The notes under the pieces are model-generated. The model had not been told where the DNA came from, searched no databases, and worked only from the letters and a program-made list of their open reading frames with translations. A stretch of 64,000 nt of DNA, from contig CALXYI010000060.1 in assembly GCA_944392935.1 (NCBI GenBank), positions 1 through 64,000 on the forward strand, written 5' to 3'. A program made the position numbers and the translations under genes. Positions 26,687 through 35,355 of the stretch are shown piece by piece. The DNA is from an uncultured Spirochaetaceae bacterium. GTDB lineage: Bacteria; Spirochaetota; Spirochaetia; Sphaerochaetales; Sphaerochaetaceae. Every line of letters begins with the position of its first letter. Positions within the stretch are counted from its first letter, which is position 1.

Positions 26687-29521
26687 TCACTGCCGGGCCC
26701 TCCCTTCCGAATCGAAGTCGACTACGGCATCATCATCGTTCAGTATGACAGGCTTGCCCTCGATGCGGTCGAGCCTGTAGCTCACCGTCGTGGAGACACC
26801 CGCCTCCATCTGCGTGACGCCAAGGAGCGTCTCAGAGCCGGTGACGGTGTGCTTGTTGTGCGTGATGATGATGAACTGGCTCTTCTGCCCGAAGTCATCG
26901 AGGACAGAGAGGAAGTAGCCGATGTTCTTGTCATCCAGCGCGGCATCAAGCTCGTCGAGTATGCAGAACGGGGATGGCTTGACCTGGAAGGTGGCGAAGA
27001 GCAGCGCCACAGCGGTCATCGTCCTCTCTCCGCCGGAAAGGAGCGAGAGGCGCGCAGGCTTCTTGCCTGGCGGCTGCGCGATGATGTCGATGCCGGACGT
27101 GAGGACATTCTCGGGATCATCAAGCGTAAGGTGGGCCACGCCTCCGCCGAAGAGGCGGGTGAACATGGCCTGGAAGTTCGTATCTATCTCCTGATAGGTA
27201 TCCATGAAGAGCTCCTTCGCCTTGTCCTGGATCTCCTCAAGGACCTTCTCGAGATCGGCCTTGGCCCTGTTCAGGTCCTCGAGGTGCTTGGAATAGAAAT
27301 CGAACTGCTCCTTCGCTGCATTGTAGTCATCCTCTGCCATGTAGTTGACGGTGCCGAGCTGCTCTATCTGCCTGTTGACCTCGTTCAGCTCATTAAGCAG
27401 CAGCGTATCATCGGGAAGCTCCTCTTCCTCCATGATTCGCTGGAACTCGCCGAGGTTCCTGGAGTACTTGCTGAAGAAATCGGTTGATACATCCTGCAGG
27501 TACTGATCAGTGGTGGAGAGGTATGCGCCCTGCTCAGAGGATATCCTCGATGCCTCTGTGTAGGCATCGAATGCCTCATCCTTCTCCTTCCGCAGGTTCC
27601 CTACCTCTGCAGCGGTGGCAGCTGCGCTCTCTGAAAGCGCCTTCTGCCCGGCAGAGCGCCTCGCATGCTCTGCGGCAAGCTCCCCTTTCCTGCTCTCCGC
27701 CTCCCTTATCCTGTCCATGAACAGCGAGACATCGCTCCTGTCCTTCTCCGAGGAGGATATCTCGCGCTCGAGATCCGCCTTCTTCTCCTCTATGGATGCT
27801 CCCAGCGAGGCTGCGGACCGCTTCGCAGCCTCAAGGTCGGAGATGAGGGATCTGTGATGCTCCCTCTGCTGCTCCAGGGCCGTGGAGTATGACTCGACAT
27901 CACGCCGCAGCATCTGCACATTCTCCCTGGCTGTGCGTATCGCGTTCCTGTTCTCCTCGATCTCGCGCCTTGCGGCCTCTTCCCTCCTCTCGATATCCCT
28001 CTTGCGGCTTATGAGGCCTTCCTGCGACAGCAGGCTGTCCACGATCGGCGGGATGGAAGCCTTGTATGCGGAGAATAGGGCTATGAGCTCCGATATCATG
28101 GAGGAGGCTTCAGAGAAGTCCTTTTCAGCGATATCCTTCGAGATGAGCGCATTGCTCTCCAGTCCTGACAGGAACGAGATGCGGCCGCTTAGATACGAGA
28201 GAGCCTCCTCCGCCTTCGCGCGGAATGCATTCTCCGCGCCGCTGCGCCGCTCTGCGGTATATGCGGTATCCGTATTGGCATCGACCTCGGCAATCAGATC
28301 CTCTATGACTCCCTTAAGCTCCTCCGTAAGACGCAGAAGGCATCCGTCAAGCTCGTCATTGCGCCTTTCACGTTCCTCAGCTTCCTTCTCAAAGGCCTCT
28401 ATCCGGAGCTTCCTCTCCTCCTGCAGCGAGATTATAGCAGAGATCTGCCTTGCCTCCTCCTCCACCCTCTCTGCCTTGTCGGCGATGAGATCCTCGAAAT
28501 CGACGAGATCGTCTGCAGCCCTGTCTATGGCGCCCTGTATCGCCGCTATCCTGTCATCGGCGTCCTTCAGGCGGATCGATGCGCTCTGGAAATTCTCCGT
28601 ATAGATCCTTATCTGCTCCTCCGCGAGCTGTATCCCATTCTCTATCTTCCCGATATCGACCGTCTCACGGTACAGGGCCTGGTTCTCCTCCCTTGACTTC
28701 TCCTGCATCTGCGAGATGCGTTCCTCCAGATCAGCGATGAGAGCCTTGAGCCTCTCCATCTCCTCGCCGGCCTTGGCCTTCCTCCTCATCCTCTCCTCCT
28801 TGAGGAGCGTGAAGCTGCGGATGCGGGCGAGGTGGTATTTCACATCAAGATCGAAGCCTCTCTGCTGCAGCTCCCTTGCCTTCTTCGCCTTCTCTGCCTG
28901 GCTGCGCGACCTGTCGCATGCACGGCGAGCCTCATTGTAGGAACGTGTTATGTCATCTATATTCAGCGCCGTCTTCTCGAGATCAAGCTCCGCGCTGTGG
29001 CACTGCTCCTTGTAGCGGGATATCCCGGCGGCCTCCTCGAAGAGATACCTCCTGTCCTCAGGCTTCGTGGAGAGTATCTGGTCGATCTTGCCCTGCTCGA
29101 GGATGGAATAGGCGCTCTTGCCGACTCCGGTATCGAAGAAGAGCTCCATTATGTTCCTCTTCAGGCACTTCTGGCCATTGAGGAAATACTCGCTCTCACC
29201 TGTCCTGAAGTAGCGGCGCCTTATCGAGATCTCCGGAACCTCAGTCGGAAGCTGATGCAGCGAGTTGTCTATCGTCAGCGTGACTTCCGCGAAAGGCATG
29301 GGCTTGCGCGTATCCGTGCCGTTGAAGATGACGTCCTCCATCTTCCCTGCCCTGAGCGACCTTGTGCTGGTCTCTCCGAGGACCCACTTTATGGAATCGA
29401 CGATATTGGACTTGCCGCATCCATTCGGCCCCAGGAGGGACGTGATGCCGCCCGAGAAATCTATGTGCGTCCTGTCCGCAAAGCTCTTGAAGCCGTATAT
29501 GTCTAGGGATTTCAGGAACAA
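26687..29521 (-). CDS. smc: Chromosome partition/condensin ATPase SMC
   Basis: 944 residues. Head motifs are complete: Walker A GPNGCGKSNIVD at about 31-42, signature LSGGERTMTAVALLF, Walker B FCILDELDAALDD. Between them lie two long coiled-coil halves and a hinge region around residues 440-520. The total is clearly shorter than the usual 1100-1200, so the coiled-coil arms are short or the hinge reduced. The start is TTG 29521, 8 bp after AAGGAGG. Partners ScpA and ScpB are encoded at 5.3-7.0 kb. Confidence 0.95.
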   Translation of the reverse strand: MFLKSLDIYGFKSFADRTHIDFSGGITSLLGPNGCGKSNIVDSIKWVLGETSTRSLRAGKMEDVIFNGTDTRKPMPFAEVTLTIDNSLHQLPTEVPEISIRRRYFRTGESEYFLNGQKCLKRNIMELFFDTGVGKSAYSILEQGKIDQILSTKPEDRRYLFEEAAGISRYKEQCHSAELDLEKTALNIDDITRSYNEARRACDRSRSQAEKAKKARELQQRGFDLDVKYHLARIRSFTLLKEERMRRKAKAGEEMERLKALIADLEERISQMQEKSREENQALYRETVDIGKIENGIQLAEEQIRIYTENFQSASIRLKDADDRIAAIQGAIDRAADDLVDFEDLIADKAERVEEEARQISAIISLQEERKLRIEAFEKEAEERERRNDELDGCLLRLTEELKGVIEDLIAEVDANTDTAYTAERRSGAENAFRAKAEEALSYLSGRISFLSGLESNALISKDIAEKDFSEASSMISELIALFSAYKASIPPIVDSLLSQEGLISRKRDIERREEAARREIEENRNAIRTARENVQMLRRDVESYSTALEQQREHHRSLISDLEAAKRSAASLGASIEEKKADLEREISSSEKDRSDVSLFMDRIREAESRKGELAAEHARRSAGQKALSESAAATAAEVGNLRKEKDEAFDAYTEASRISSEQGAYLSTTDQYLQDVSTDFFSKYSRNLGEFQRIMEEEELPDDTLLLNELNEVNRQIEQLGTVNYMAEDDYNAAKEQFDFYSKHLEDLNRAKADLEKVLEEIQDKAKELFMDTYQEIDTNFQAMFTRLFGGGVAHLTLDDPENVLTSGIDIIAQPPGKKPARLSLLSGGERTMTAVALLFATFQVKPSPFCILDELDAALDDKNIGYFLSVLDDFGQKSQFIIITHNKHTVTGSETLLGVTQMEAGVSTTVSYRLDRIEGKPVILNDDDAVVDFDSEGRARQ

Positions 29522-29533
29522 GGCGTCCCCTCC

Positions 29534-29562
29534 TTGAAAGAGTTTCCTGCCGATTATAGCAT
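29534..29562 (+). promoter_or_regulatory. Promoter for rnhB, predicted leaderless
   Basis: TTGAAA (29534-29539), 17 bp, TAGCAT (29557-29562); TATAGC two bases earlier is an alternative -10. The -10 ends 8 bp before the rnhB ATG, with no Shine-Dalgarno between. It overlaps the smc ribosome-binding site on the other strand. Confidence 0.55.
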
Positions 29563-29570
29563 CCTAGGCT

Positions 29571-30194
29571 ATGGCAGAGAAAGGGCTTTTATTGGAATTG
29601 GAGGATGAGGATATGGGCGTGGTCTGCGGAACGGATGAGGCGGGACGCGGTCCGCTTGCAGGTCCCGTGACGGCCGCCGCGGTGATACTCCCGCCGGATT
29701 TCCCCATCTCGCTGCTTGACGATTCGAAGAAGATGACCGGGAAGGAACGCGATGAGGCCGCGCTGATCATAAAGCAGAGGGCCGTGGCATGGGCTGTGAC
29801 GCATATGAGCCACAAGGTGATAGACAAGGTGAACATACTGCAGGCATCGCTCTGGGCGATGAGGCGCTCTGCCGAGAAGGTGCACTCGATGCATCCGTTC
29901 GACATCCTGCTGGCCGATGGCAACAGGAAGCCCGATGTGCCGTGGAGATGCCGCGCCATCGTCAAGGGGGATGCGGAGATACCGGAGATCATGGCTGCAT
30001 CGATACTCGCCAAGACAGAGCGGGACAGGATCATGATGCTCTGCGATGCGAAATGGCCGGAATACGGATACCGCCATCACAAGGGCTATCCCACTCGCGA
30101 GCACAGACGGGCCATCGCAATCCTGGGGCCATCTCCGATCGAGCGCATGACATTCACGGTGAAGGAAGAGGACGATACCCCATCACTCCTCTGA
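29571..30194 (+). CDS. rnhB: Ribonuclease HII
   Basis: 207 residues. Removes ribonucleotides from RNA-DNA hybrids. The catalytic GTDEAGRGPLAGPV (Asp and Glu) is present, with LDDSKKMTGKERD, ILLADGNRKPD, AIVKGDAEIPEIMAASILAK and YGYRHHKGYPTREH. It is transcribed divergently from smc. Its end overlaps the convergent PUR-protein gene by 12 bp. No Shine-Dalgarno precedes the ATG. Confidence 0.96.
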   Translation: MAEKGLLLELEDEDMGVVCGTDEAGRGPLAGPVTAAAVILPPDFPISLLDDSKKMTGKERDEAALIIKQRAVAWAVTHMSHKVIDKVNILQASLWAMRRSAEKVHSMHPFDILLADGNRKPDVPWRCRAIVKGDAEIPEIMAASILAKTERDRIMMLCDAKWPEYGYRHHKGYPTREHRRAIAILGPSPIERMTFTVKEEDDTPSLL

Positions 30195-30491
30195 CTTGTT
30201 CCCTTCCCTTTCCGGCGAATAGCTCCTGCGCTGCATCGAGGAGCGGGGAGGTCTGCGCGTGCCATGCATCCTTATGAAATCAATGGACTTCTGGAACTCC
30301 TTTATGAATTCCCCCATATCCTCCTGATAGACAAGGACAGACTGCCTGAGGTACCGCCCCTCTGTATCGGTCGGCCTTGACTCCACGATATTGAGGAAGA
30401 GATCCCCATAGATGTTCTCCTTCACATTGAAGAAGTAAGTCCTGTCATTCCTGACCAGCTTCGTCGAGAATACCTCACCACGCTCTCCCAT
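30183..30491 (-). CDS. PUR-alpha/DUF3276-type nucleic-acid-binding protein (BpuR-like)
   Basis: About 102 residues. The core MGERGEVFSTKLVRNDRTYF followed by FNVKENIYGDLFLNIVESR is the PUR fold seen in Borrelia BpuR and Bacteroidetes/spirochaete DUF3276 proteins. Borrelia BpuR binds single-stranded DNA and RNA and modulates expression. ATG 30491 follows GGAGG; a longer frame to 30581 overlaps only the intergenic region. The C-terminus is basic and Ser/Arg-rich. Confidence 0.85.
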   Translation of the reverse strand: MGERGEVFSTKLVRNDRTYFFNVKENIYGDLFLNIVESRPTDTEGRYLRQSVLVYQEDMGEFIKEFQKSIDFIRMHGTRRPPRSSMQRRSYSPEREGNKSEE

Positions 30492-30617
30492 ACCGGATCC
30501 TCCGTTGAAAATATGATCGATTCTCCATGCAGGGACTATCTCCCTGTTCCTGCCTGTGGCGTTCCCTCCAGGCATGTGCATGATATTCGCAAACGCTCAT
30601 TGATTGCAAGGCGCAAT

Positions 30618-30645
30618 CAAAGCAAAGGCTCCCATCCAGGGAGCC
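30618..30645 (-). terminator. Terminator of tRNA-Gly
   Basis: On the minus strand GGCTCCC pairs with GGGAGCC across TGGAT, followed by TTTGCTTT. It begins 4 bp after the tRNA 3' end. A further perfect inverted repeat (TGATTGC/GCAATCA, 30601-30619) lies just beyond. Confidence 0.75.
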
Positions 30646-30648
30646 GGA

Positions 30649-30720
<72 letters not shown>

Positions 30721-30738
30721 ACGCAATCAACGTGCAAT

Positions 30739-30767
30739 ACGTTACACAAAGGTCGTGCGAGTGTCAA
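30739..30767 (-). promoter_or_regulatory. Promoter of tRNA-Gly
   Basis: On the minus strand TTGACA, 17 bp, TAACGT. The -35 is preceded by TTGTCTA, giving the 12-mer TTGTCTATTGAC also found at tRNA-Tyr. Confidence 0.75.
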
Positions 30768-30795
30768 TAGACAACAGCGCGGTATTCATGGCCGT

Positions 30796-31731
30796 TCAGC
30801 GCTTGTCACGCTCATATGGTATGCCGACGGCTGCCGGTGTCGTGCTCCTCCCGATCGAGAAGAGAAGGACTATGACGGCAACGACGTACGGCAGCATCGA
30901 GAATGCCTGCGACGGCAGCTGCACTCCCATGGCCTGCATGGAGAACTGCAGGGATTCGGCAAGCCCTATCATCGCTGCAGAGAGGAATATGAGGATCGGG
31001 TTGTGCCGTCCGAGTATGACCGCGACAAGCGCTATGTATCCCTTTCCGGATACTATATCCTCCTGGAAATACCCAAGCTGCCCGAGGGTTATGAAGCATC
31101 CTCCGAGACCGCCGAAGATACCGTTCACGAGACATGCCAGGTACCGTGTCCTGTATACGTTTATCCCTGCACTGTCCGCGGCCTGCGGATTCTCCCCGAC
31201 TGCCGTGAGGCTTATCCCCCACTCGGTGCGGTAGAAGAAGACGGAGAAGGCTGCGATGGCGATATAGAGCACGTAGACGAGCACGTTCTGGCGGAAGAGG
31301 ACCTCCCCTATGAACGGGATCGAAGAGAGGATGGGGATCGCCACCGGCTTGAGGTTGGCTATGCTCGGCAGGGATGAGCCCTGGCCGAAGGCCAGCAGGA
31401 AGAGGAAGCTTGTCAGCCCGAGCGTGAAGAAGTTCAGGGCAAGACCGGATATCGTCTGGTTGGCCTTCGCCTTGATGCTGAGGAATGCATGTATCATCGA
31501 TATCACGATGCCACCTGCTGCACCGCCGAGGATGCCTAGCGCCAGGCTTCCGGTGAAGTATGCCGTGATGAAGCCGGCGAATGCTCCGCCGAGCATTATG
31601 CCCTCCTCTCCTATGTTGAGTATCCCGGCCTTCTCGGCATATGCCACCCCGAGCCCTGCCAGCGACAGCGGGGCAGCCTGCCTCAGCGCGGATGACGCGA
31701 ATGATGCTATAAGGGACAGAGTATCAGTCAT
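30796..31731 (-). CDS. BMP-type nucleoside ABC transporter permease
   Basis: About 311 residues with eight or more hydrophobic helices. The motif ADSAGINVYRTRYLACLVNGI and LGRHNPILIFLSAAMIGLAE are typical of the second permease of PnrA/BmpA nucleoside importers (YufQ, PnrE-like). ATG 31731 follows GGAGG and overlaps the upstream permease by 8 bp. Last gene of the import operon; no clear terminator was seen before the tRNA-Gly promoter. Confidence 0.88.
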   Translation of the reverse strand: MTDTLSLIASFASSALRQAAPLSLAGLGVAYAEKAGILNIGEEGIMLGGAFAGFITAYFTGSLALGILGGAAGGIVISMIHAFLSIKAKANQTISGLALNFFTLGLTSFLFLLAFGQGSSLPSIANLKPVAIPILSSIPFIGEVLFRQNVLVYVLYIAIAAFSVFFYRTEWGISLTAVGENPQAADSAGINVYRTRYLACLVNGIFGGLGGCFITLGQLGYFQEDIVSGKGYIALVAVILGRHNPILIFLSAAMIGLAESLQFSMQAMGVQLPSQAFSMLPYVVAVIVLLFSIGRSTTPAAVGIPYERDKR

Positions 31732-32755
31732 GGGCCTTCCCTCCAATGGCTTTCATGATCATCGGACGGAGGAGTATCAGGAGCACAACGCCTCCGAGGA
31801 TTATGTTCGATATCGCGGTGGGCACGCCTGCAGAGCGCTGCATGCCCTGGGCCCCTACCTGTATTGCCGCAATGCCTATCGAGGCTGCTATGATGCCGAA
31901 GGGGTTGCTGCCTCCGAGAAGGGAGGCGACTATGGCAAGATAGCCGTAGCCGGGAGACATCCCGTCAAGGAGCCTGTGCTGGAGCCCCATTATCTCGACC
32001 GATCCTGCTATTCCCGCGAATCCTCCGGAGAGCAGCGAGGAGAGCATTATGCTGCTGCCGACGCCGATGCCGGCGCATCTGCATGCACGGCTGTTGCTTC
32101 CGACAGCCCTTATCCTGAAGCCCGGCCATGTTCGCCATATGAAGATGTAGATGAAAGCAGCTGAGAGGAGCGCTATCACCAGCCCAGCGTGCAGCCTTGT
32201 GCCGGGAATGATCCGTGGAAGCCACATGCCCTCCGGCATATATGATGATACAGGGAAGAATGCCTTGGGATCCTTCAGCACGGTCTGCAGCAGTATGCCG
32301 ACGATGCCGATGGCGATATAGTTGAACATCAGGGTGTTTATCACTTCCGATATCCCGAAGCGTGCCTTCAGCCAGCCCGGGACCGCAGCCCAGATGCCTC
32401 CTGCGGCGAAGCCCAGGATGAGCGAAAGGAGTATGAGGAGGGGACCCGGAAGGAACGGCAGGTACATCCCGATGCATGTCGTTGCAACCGCGCCGATGTA
32501 GAACTGCCCCTCAGCCCCGATATTCGTGAATCCGCTGTAGAAGCCGCATGCCACGCTCAGCGCGCAGAGCGTGAGGGGAACCGCCTTGACGAGGACCTCC
32601 GCAATCGAGTAGCTGCTGCCGAATGCGCCTCTGGCGAATCCCTTGAGAGCTGCGGTGAGTCCGCTTCCCGAAAGCGCTATCATCAGAAGGGAGAAGATGA
32701 TGGTCGCCGCAGCTATGGCTGCCACCGATGCGATGCTGGATTGCCGCTGCTTCAT
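31724..32755 (-). CDS. BMP-type nucleoside ABC transporter permease
   Basis: 343 residues, polytopic. NIGAEGQFYIGAVATTCIGMY, VINTLMFNYIAIGIVGILLQ and GFRIRAVGSNSRACRCAGIG match the first permease of YufP/PnrD type. Its start overlaps the ATPase stop by 4 bp. Together with the adjacent permease it would form the membrane channel for imported nucleosides. Confidence 0.88.
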   Translation of the reverse strand: MKQRQSSIASVAAIAAATIIFSLLMIALSGSGLTAALKGFARGAFGSSYSIAEVLVKAVPLTLCALSVACGFYSGFTNIGAEGQFYIGAVATTCIGMYLPFLPGPLLILLSLILGFAAGGIWAAVPGWLKARFGISEVINTLMFNYIAIGIVGILLQTVLKDPKAFFPVSSYMPEGMWLPRIIPGTRLHAGLVIALLSAAFIYIFIWRTWPGFRIRAVGSNSRACRCAGIGVGSSIMLSSLLSGGFAGIAGSVEIMGLQHRLLDGMSPGYGYLAIVASLLGGSNPFGIIAASIGIAAIQVGAQGMQRSAGVPTAISNIILGGVVLLILLRPMIMKAIGGKAHD

Positions 32756-34260
32756 GCGTTCATCTCCTTTCCTGCCATCATCAGGCCGATCTCCGTCATA
32801 TCCGCATGCCCGTCATTGCTGACAGTGCCCATTATCCTGCCTCCATGCATTACCGCTATCCTGTCGCTTATCGAGAATATCTCCTCGAGATCAGCGGAGA
32901 TCAGGAGCACGGAGCAGCCCTGTGAGCGGTATGAGAGCAGGAGCTCCCTGACTGACTCGGATGCCCCTATATCCAGGCCACGCGTGGGCTGGAATGCGAT
33001 CACGAGATGCACTCCGCTGTATATCTCTCGCCCCAGTATCAGCTTCTGCTGGTTGCCACCGGAGAGAAGGCGTACAGGCATATCGACGGAGTGTGTCTTT
33101 ATCGCGAAGCGCTCCACTGTCCTCTCCGTCTCCTTCCTGAGCTTCTGGAAATCTATGAAGCCTTTCCTTATGAAGCCGCTCCTGTCAGAGCGGAGCAGCA
33201 TGTTCTCCTCAAGGCTCATATCCATGATGAGGCCATCATGATGCCTGTCATCGGATATGTACCCTATCCCCAGCCGCTTGCGCTCCTCGACGCTCATGCC
33301 GTCAAGGGATGCTGAACGGAGGGACATCGTGCCTGATCCATACTGCCTTATGCCGACTATCGCCTCAGCCAGGGGCTTCTGCCCGTTGCCGTCGACACCG
33401 GCGATGCCGAGTATCTCCCCTTCTGCGATATCAAGAGAGAGATCGGAGATGAGCGGGATCCCGCCCTCTTCCATGGAAAGGCCCCTTATCGAGAATCCTA
33501 TGCCGCCGGCAGCGGCAGCCTGCCGCTCTATATGCCTCAGCTGGCGTCCTATCATATAGGAGGAGAGCTTCTCCTCGGTGACATTCCCGATCTCCTCGGT
33601 GCATACCTTCCGTCCGTCGCGGAGCACGGTGACCCTGTCCGCTATCTCCATGACCTCCGGTATCCTGTGCGTGATGATTATGACGGAGCGCCCGTCTGAC
33701 CTGAGGCGCCGGAGCACACGGAAGAACTCCTCAGTCTCCCCGGGAGTGAGCACTGCCGTGGGCTCGTCGAGGATCAGGAGCTCAGCCTCCCTGTACAGGA
33801 GCTTCATTATCTCCACCCTCTGCTGCTCTCCAACAGAGAGCTCCGAGATCCTCTTCCCGGGCTCTATCGGAAGGCCATAGCGCGCGCTGATCTCCTCAAG
33901 CTTCTTATCCAGGTATGCCCTGTCCGTGAAAGGATAGCCCCTGGACTTCAGCCCGAGCGTTATGTTCTCGGAGACGGTGAGCCGCCCCACGAGAGTGAAG
34001 TGCTGATGCACCATCCCTATGCCGCGCTCTATCGCATCCCGCGGCGAGCGGAACTCCGCTCTGCCGCCTTTCCACAGGATCTCGCCGCCATCCGCCTCAT
34101 ATATCCCGTATAGGATGTTCATCAGCGTTGTCTTGCCGGCTCCGTTCTCGCCAAGCAGGGCATGTATCTCGCCCTTGCGCACATCGAAATCGATATCATC
34201 GTCTGCAGGCACTCCGAAGAAGGATTTCGAAATATGCCTCATCGTAAGAACAGCTTCCAT
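32752..34260 (-). CDS. Nucleoside ABC transporter ATP-binding protein (duplicated ABC)
   Basis: About 502 residues with two ABC domains, as in YufO, PnrC or RbsA. Domain 1 has Walker A GENGAGKTT, signature LSVGEQQRVEIMK and Walker B ELLILDEPTAVL. Domain 2 has a degenerate Walker A (GVDGNGQKPLAEA) and signature LSGGNQQKLILGRE, the usual asymmetry of this family. ATG 34260 (MEAVLTM) follows AGGGGAT; the frame extends further to 34290 without support. A hairpin separates it from the binding-protein gene. Confidence 0.93.
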   Translation of the reverse strand: MEAVLTMRHISKSFFGVPADDDIDFDVRKGEIHALLGENGAGKTTLMNILYGIYEADGGEILWKGGRAEFRSPRDAIERGIGMVHQHFTLVGRLTVSENITLGLKSRGYPFTDRAYLDKKLEEISARYGLPIEPGKRISELSVGEQQRVEIMKLLYREAELLILDEPTAVLTPGETEEFFRVLRRLRSDGRSVIIITHRIPEVMEIADRVTVLRDGRKVCTEEIGNVTEEKLSSYMIGRQLRHIERQAAAAGGIGFSIRGLSMEEGGIPLISDLSLDIAEGEILGIAGVDGNGQKPLAEAIVGIRQYGSGTMSLRSASLDGMSVEERKRLGIGYISDDRHHDGLIMDMSLEENMLLRSDRSGFIRKGFIDFQKLRKETERTVERFAIKTHSVDMPVRLLSGGNQQKLILGREIYSGVHLVIAFQPTRGLDIGASESVRELLLSYRSQGCSVLLISADLEEIFSISDRIAVMHGGRIMGTVSNDGHADMTEIGLMMAGKEMNA

Positions 34261-34301
34261 CAGATCCCCTGGAAAGGAGAGGAGGAACATCCCTCCCCTT
34301 C

Positions 34302-34330
34302 AAAAGCGAGAGGCAGGTCATGGCCTGCCT
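34302..34330 (-). terminator. Intra-operon hairpin after the binding-protein gene
   Basis: On the minus strand AGGCAGG pairs with CCTGCCT, followed by CTCGCTTTT. It lies 6 bp after the binding-protein stop. Such partial terminators commonly keep transporter genes below the binding protein in expression. Confidence 0.6.
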
Positions 34331-34336
34331 CCTGCA

Positions 34337-35335
34337 TCACTTCGATGCCTCTGCTATGACAGGTACCTGGAGCTCGCCTGAGGTGATGGCCTCGACGGTC
34401 TCCGAAACGAGGTCCTTGAGATCCGCAGGTATGACGGAATCAAGGCTGTGGTACGGAGCGATCTCAACGACGCCCTTGTCCATGCCGAGGTTGTATACTC
34501 CGCCCGTGAATGTCCCATCCAGGATGGAGGAGACAGCTGTCTTCATCACCTGATCCATGTTGTAGATCGTGGATGAGAGCACATAGTCAGGAGCGATGGA
34601 ATTCTGGTCATAGGAATTGCCGCAGCAGTAGACGCCCTTCTCGGAGCATGCGATGATAGCGCCGTTGCCTGCCTGGTTCGCGACCTGGTAGATCACGTCC
34701 GCGCCGTGGTTGATCATCGTCATCGCAGCTTCATATCCGAGGTTTGTATCCGTGAATGAGTTGATGTAGATGCTCATCACGTTGATGTCCGGATTGACCG
34801 TGGCCGCCGCAAGCTTGAATGCCTCGACCTCCTTGATGATCGATGGCTGCTCGAAGCCTCCGATGACACCGATAGTGCCGCTCTCTGACATCCCTGCGCA
34901 GAGGATGCCCATGATGTATGCACCCTGCTCGCAGGCCATCACATAGGATGCCGCGTTATCGGAATAGGAATCCGATTCAGTGGCAAGGAAATACTTCGAA
35001 GGGAACTCATGAGAGACCGCAGCGGCAGGCTCACCATACTGGTAGCCGTGTCCGATGACGATGTCATACCCTTCAGCCGCAAGCTGCCTGTAGGCTGCTT
35101 CGGAGTCTGCGATTGAGACATTCTCCATGATCGTGGTCTCAAGTCCGAACTGCTCAGCCGTAGCCTCAAGCCCCGCTACTGCAACCGCATTCCACCCCTG
35201 GTCATTTGCCGGGCCGGAAAGGATGAGGGCCATCGAATCAATGGGATCATCCTTGGCGGCCTCACCGCTCCCGCCTGCTGCGAGAATGGAGAGCGAGAGG
35301 ACGAATACGGAAAGAACTGCCAGTATACGCTTCAT
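34337..35335 (-). CDS. BMP/PnrA-family nucleoside-binding protein
   Basis: 332 residues. The fold signature includes NDQGWNAVAVAGLEA, YDIVIGHGYQYGEPAA, GIIGGFEQPSI-like GVIGGFEQPSII and NHGADVIYQVANQAGNGAI, typical of the BMP family that includes Treponema PnrA. It would capture purine nucleosides for the downstream ABC genes. The signal peptide ends SILAAGGSGEAA: where the family has a lipobox Cys there is Gly, so it may be soluble in the periplasm, not lipid-anchored. It lies 20 bp after the amidohydrolase gene. Confidence 0.9.
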   Translation of the reverse strand: MKRILAVLSVFVLSLSILAAGGSGEAAKDDPIDSMALILSGPANDQGWNAVAVAGLEATAEQFGLETTIMENVSIADSEAAYRQLAAEGYDIVIGHGYQYGEPAAAVSHEFPSKYFLATESDSYSDNAASYVMACEQGAYIMGILCAGMSESGTIGVIGGFEQPSIIKEVEAFKLAAATVNPDINVMSIYINSFTDTNLGYEAAMTMINHGADVIYQVANQAGNGAIIACSEKGVYCCGNSYDQNSIAPDYVLSSTIYNMDQVMKTAVSSILDGTFTGGVYNLGMDKGVVEIAPYHSLDSVIPADLKDLVSETVEAITSGELQVPVIAEASK

Positions 35336-35355
35336 ATAATCCTCCTAAAGGTGTT

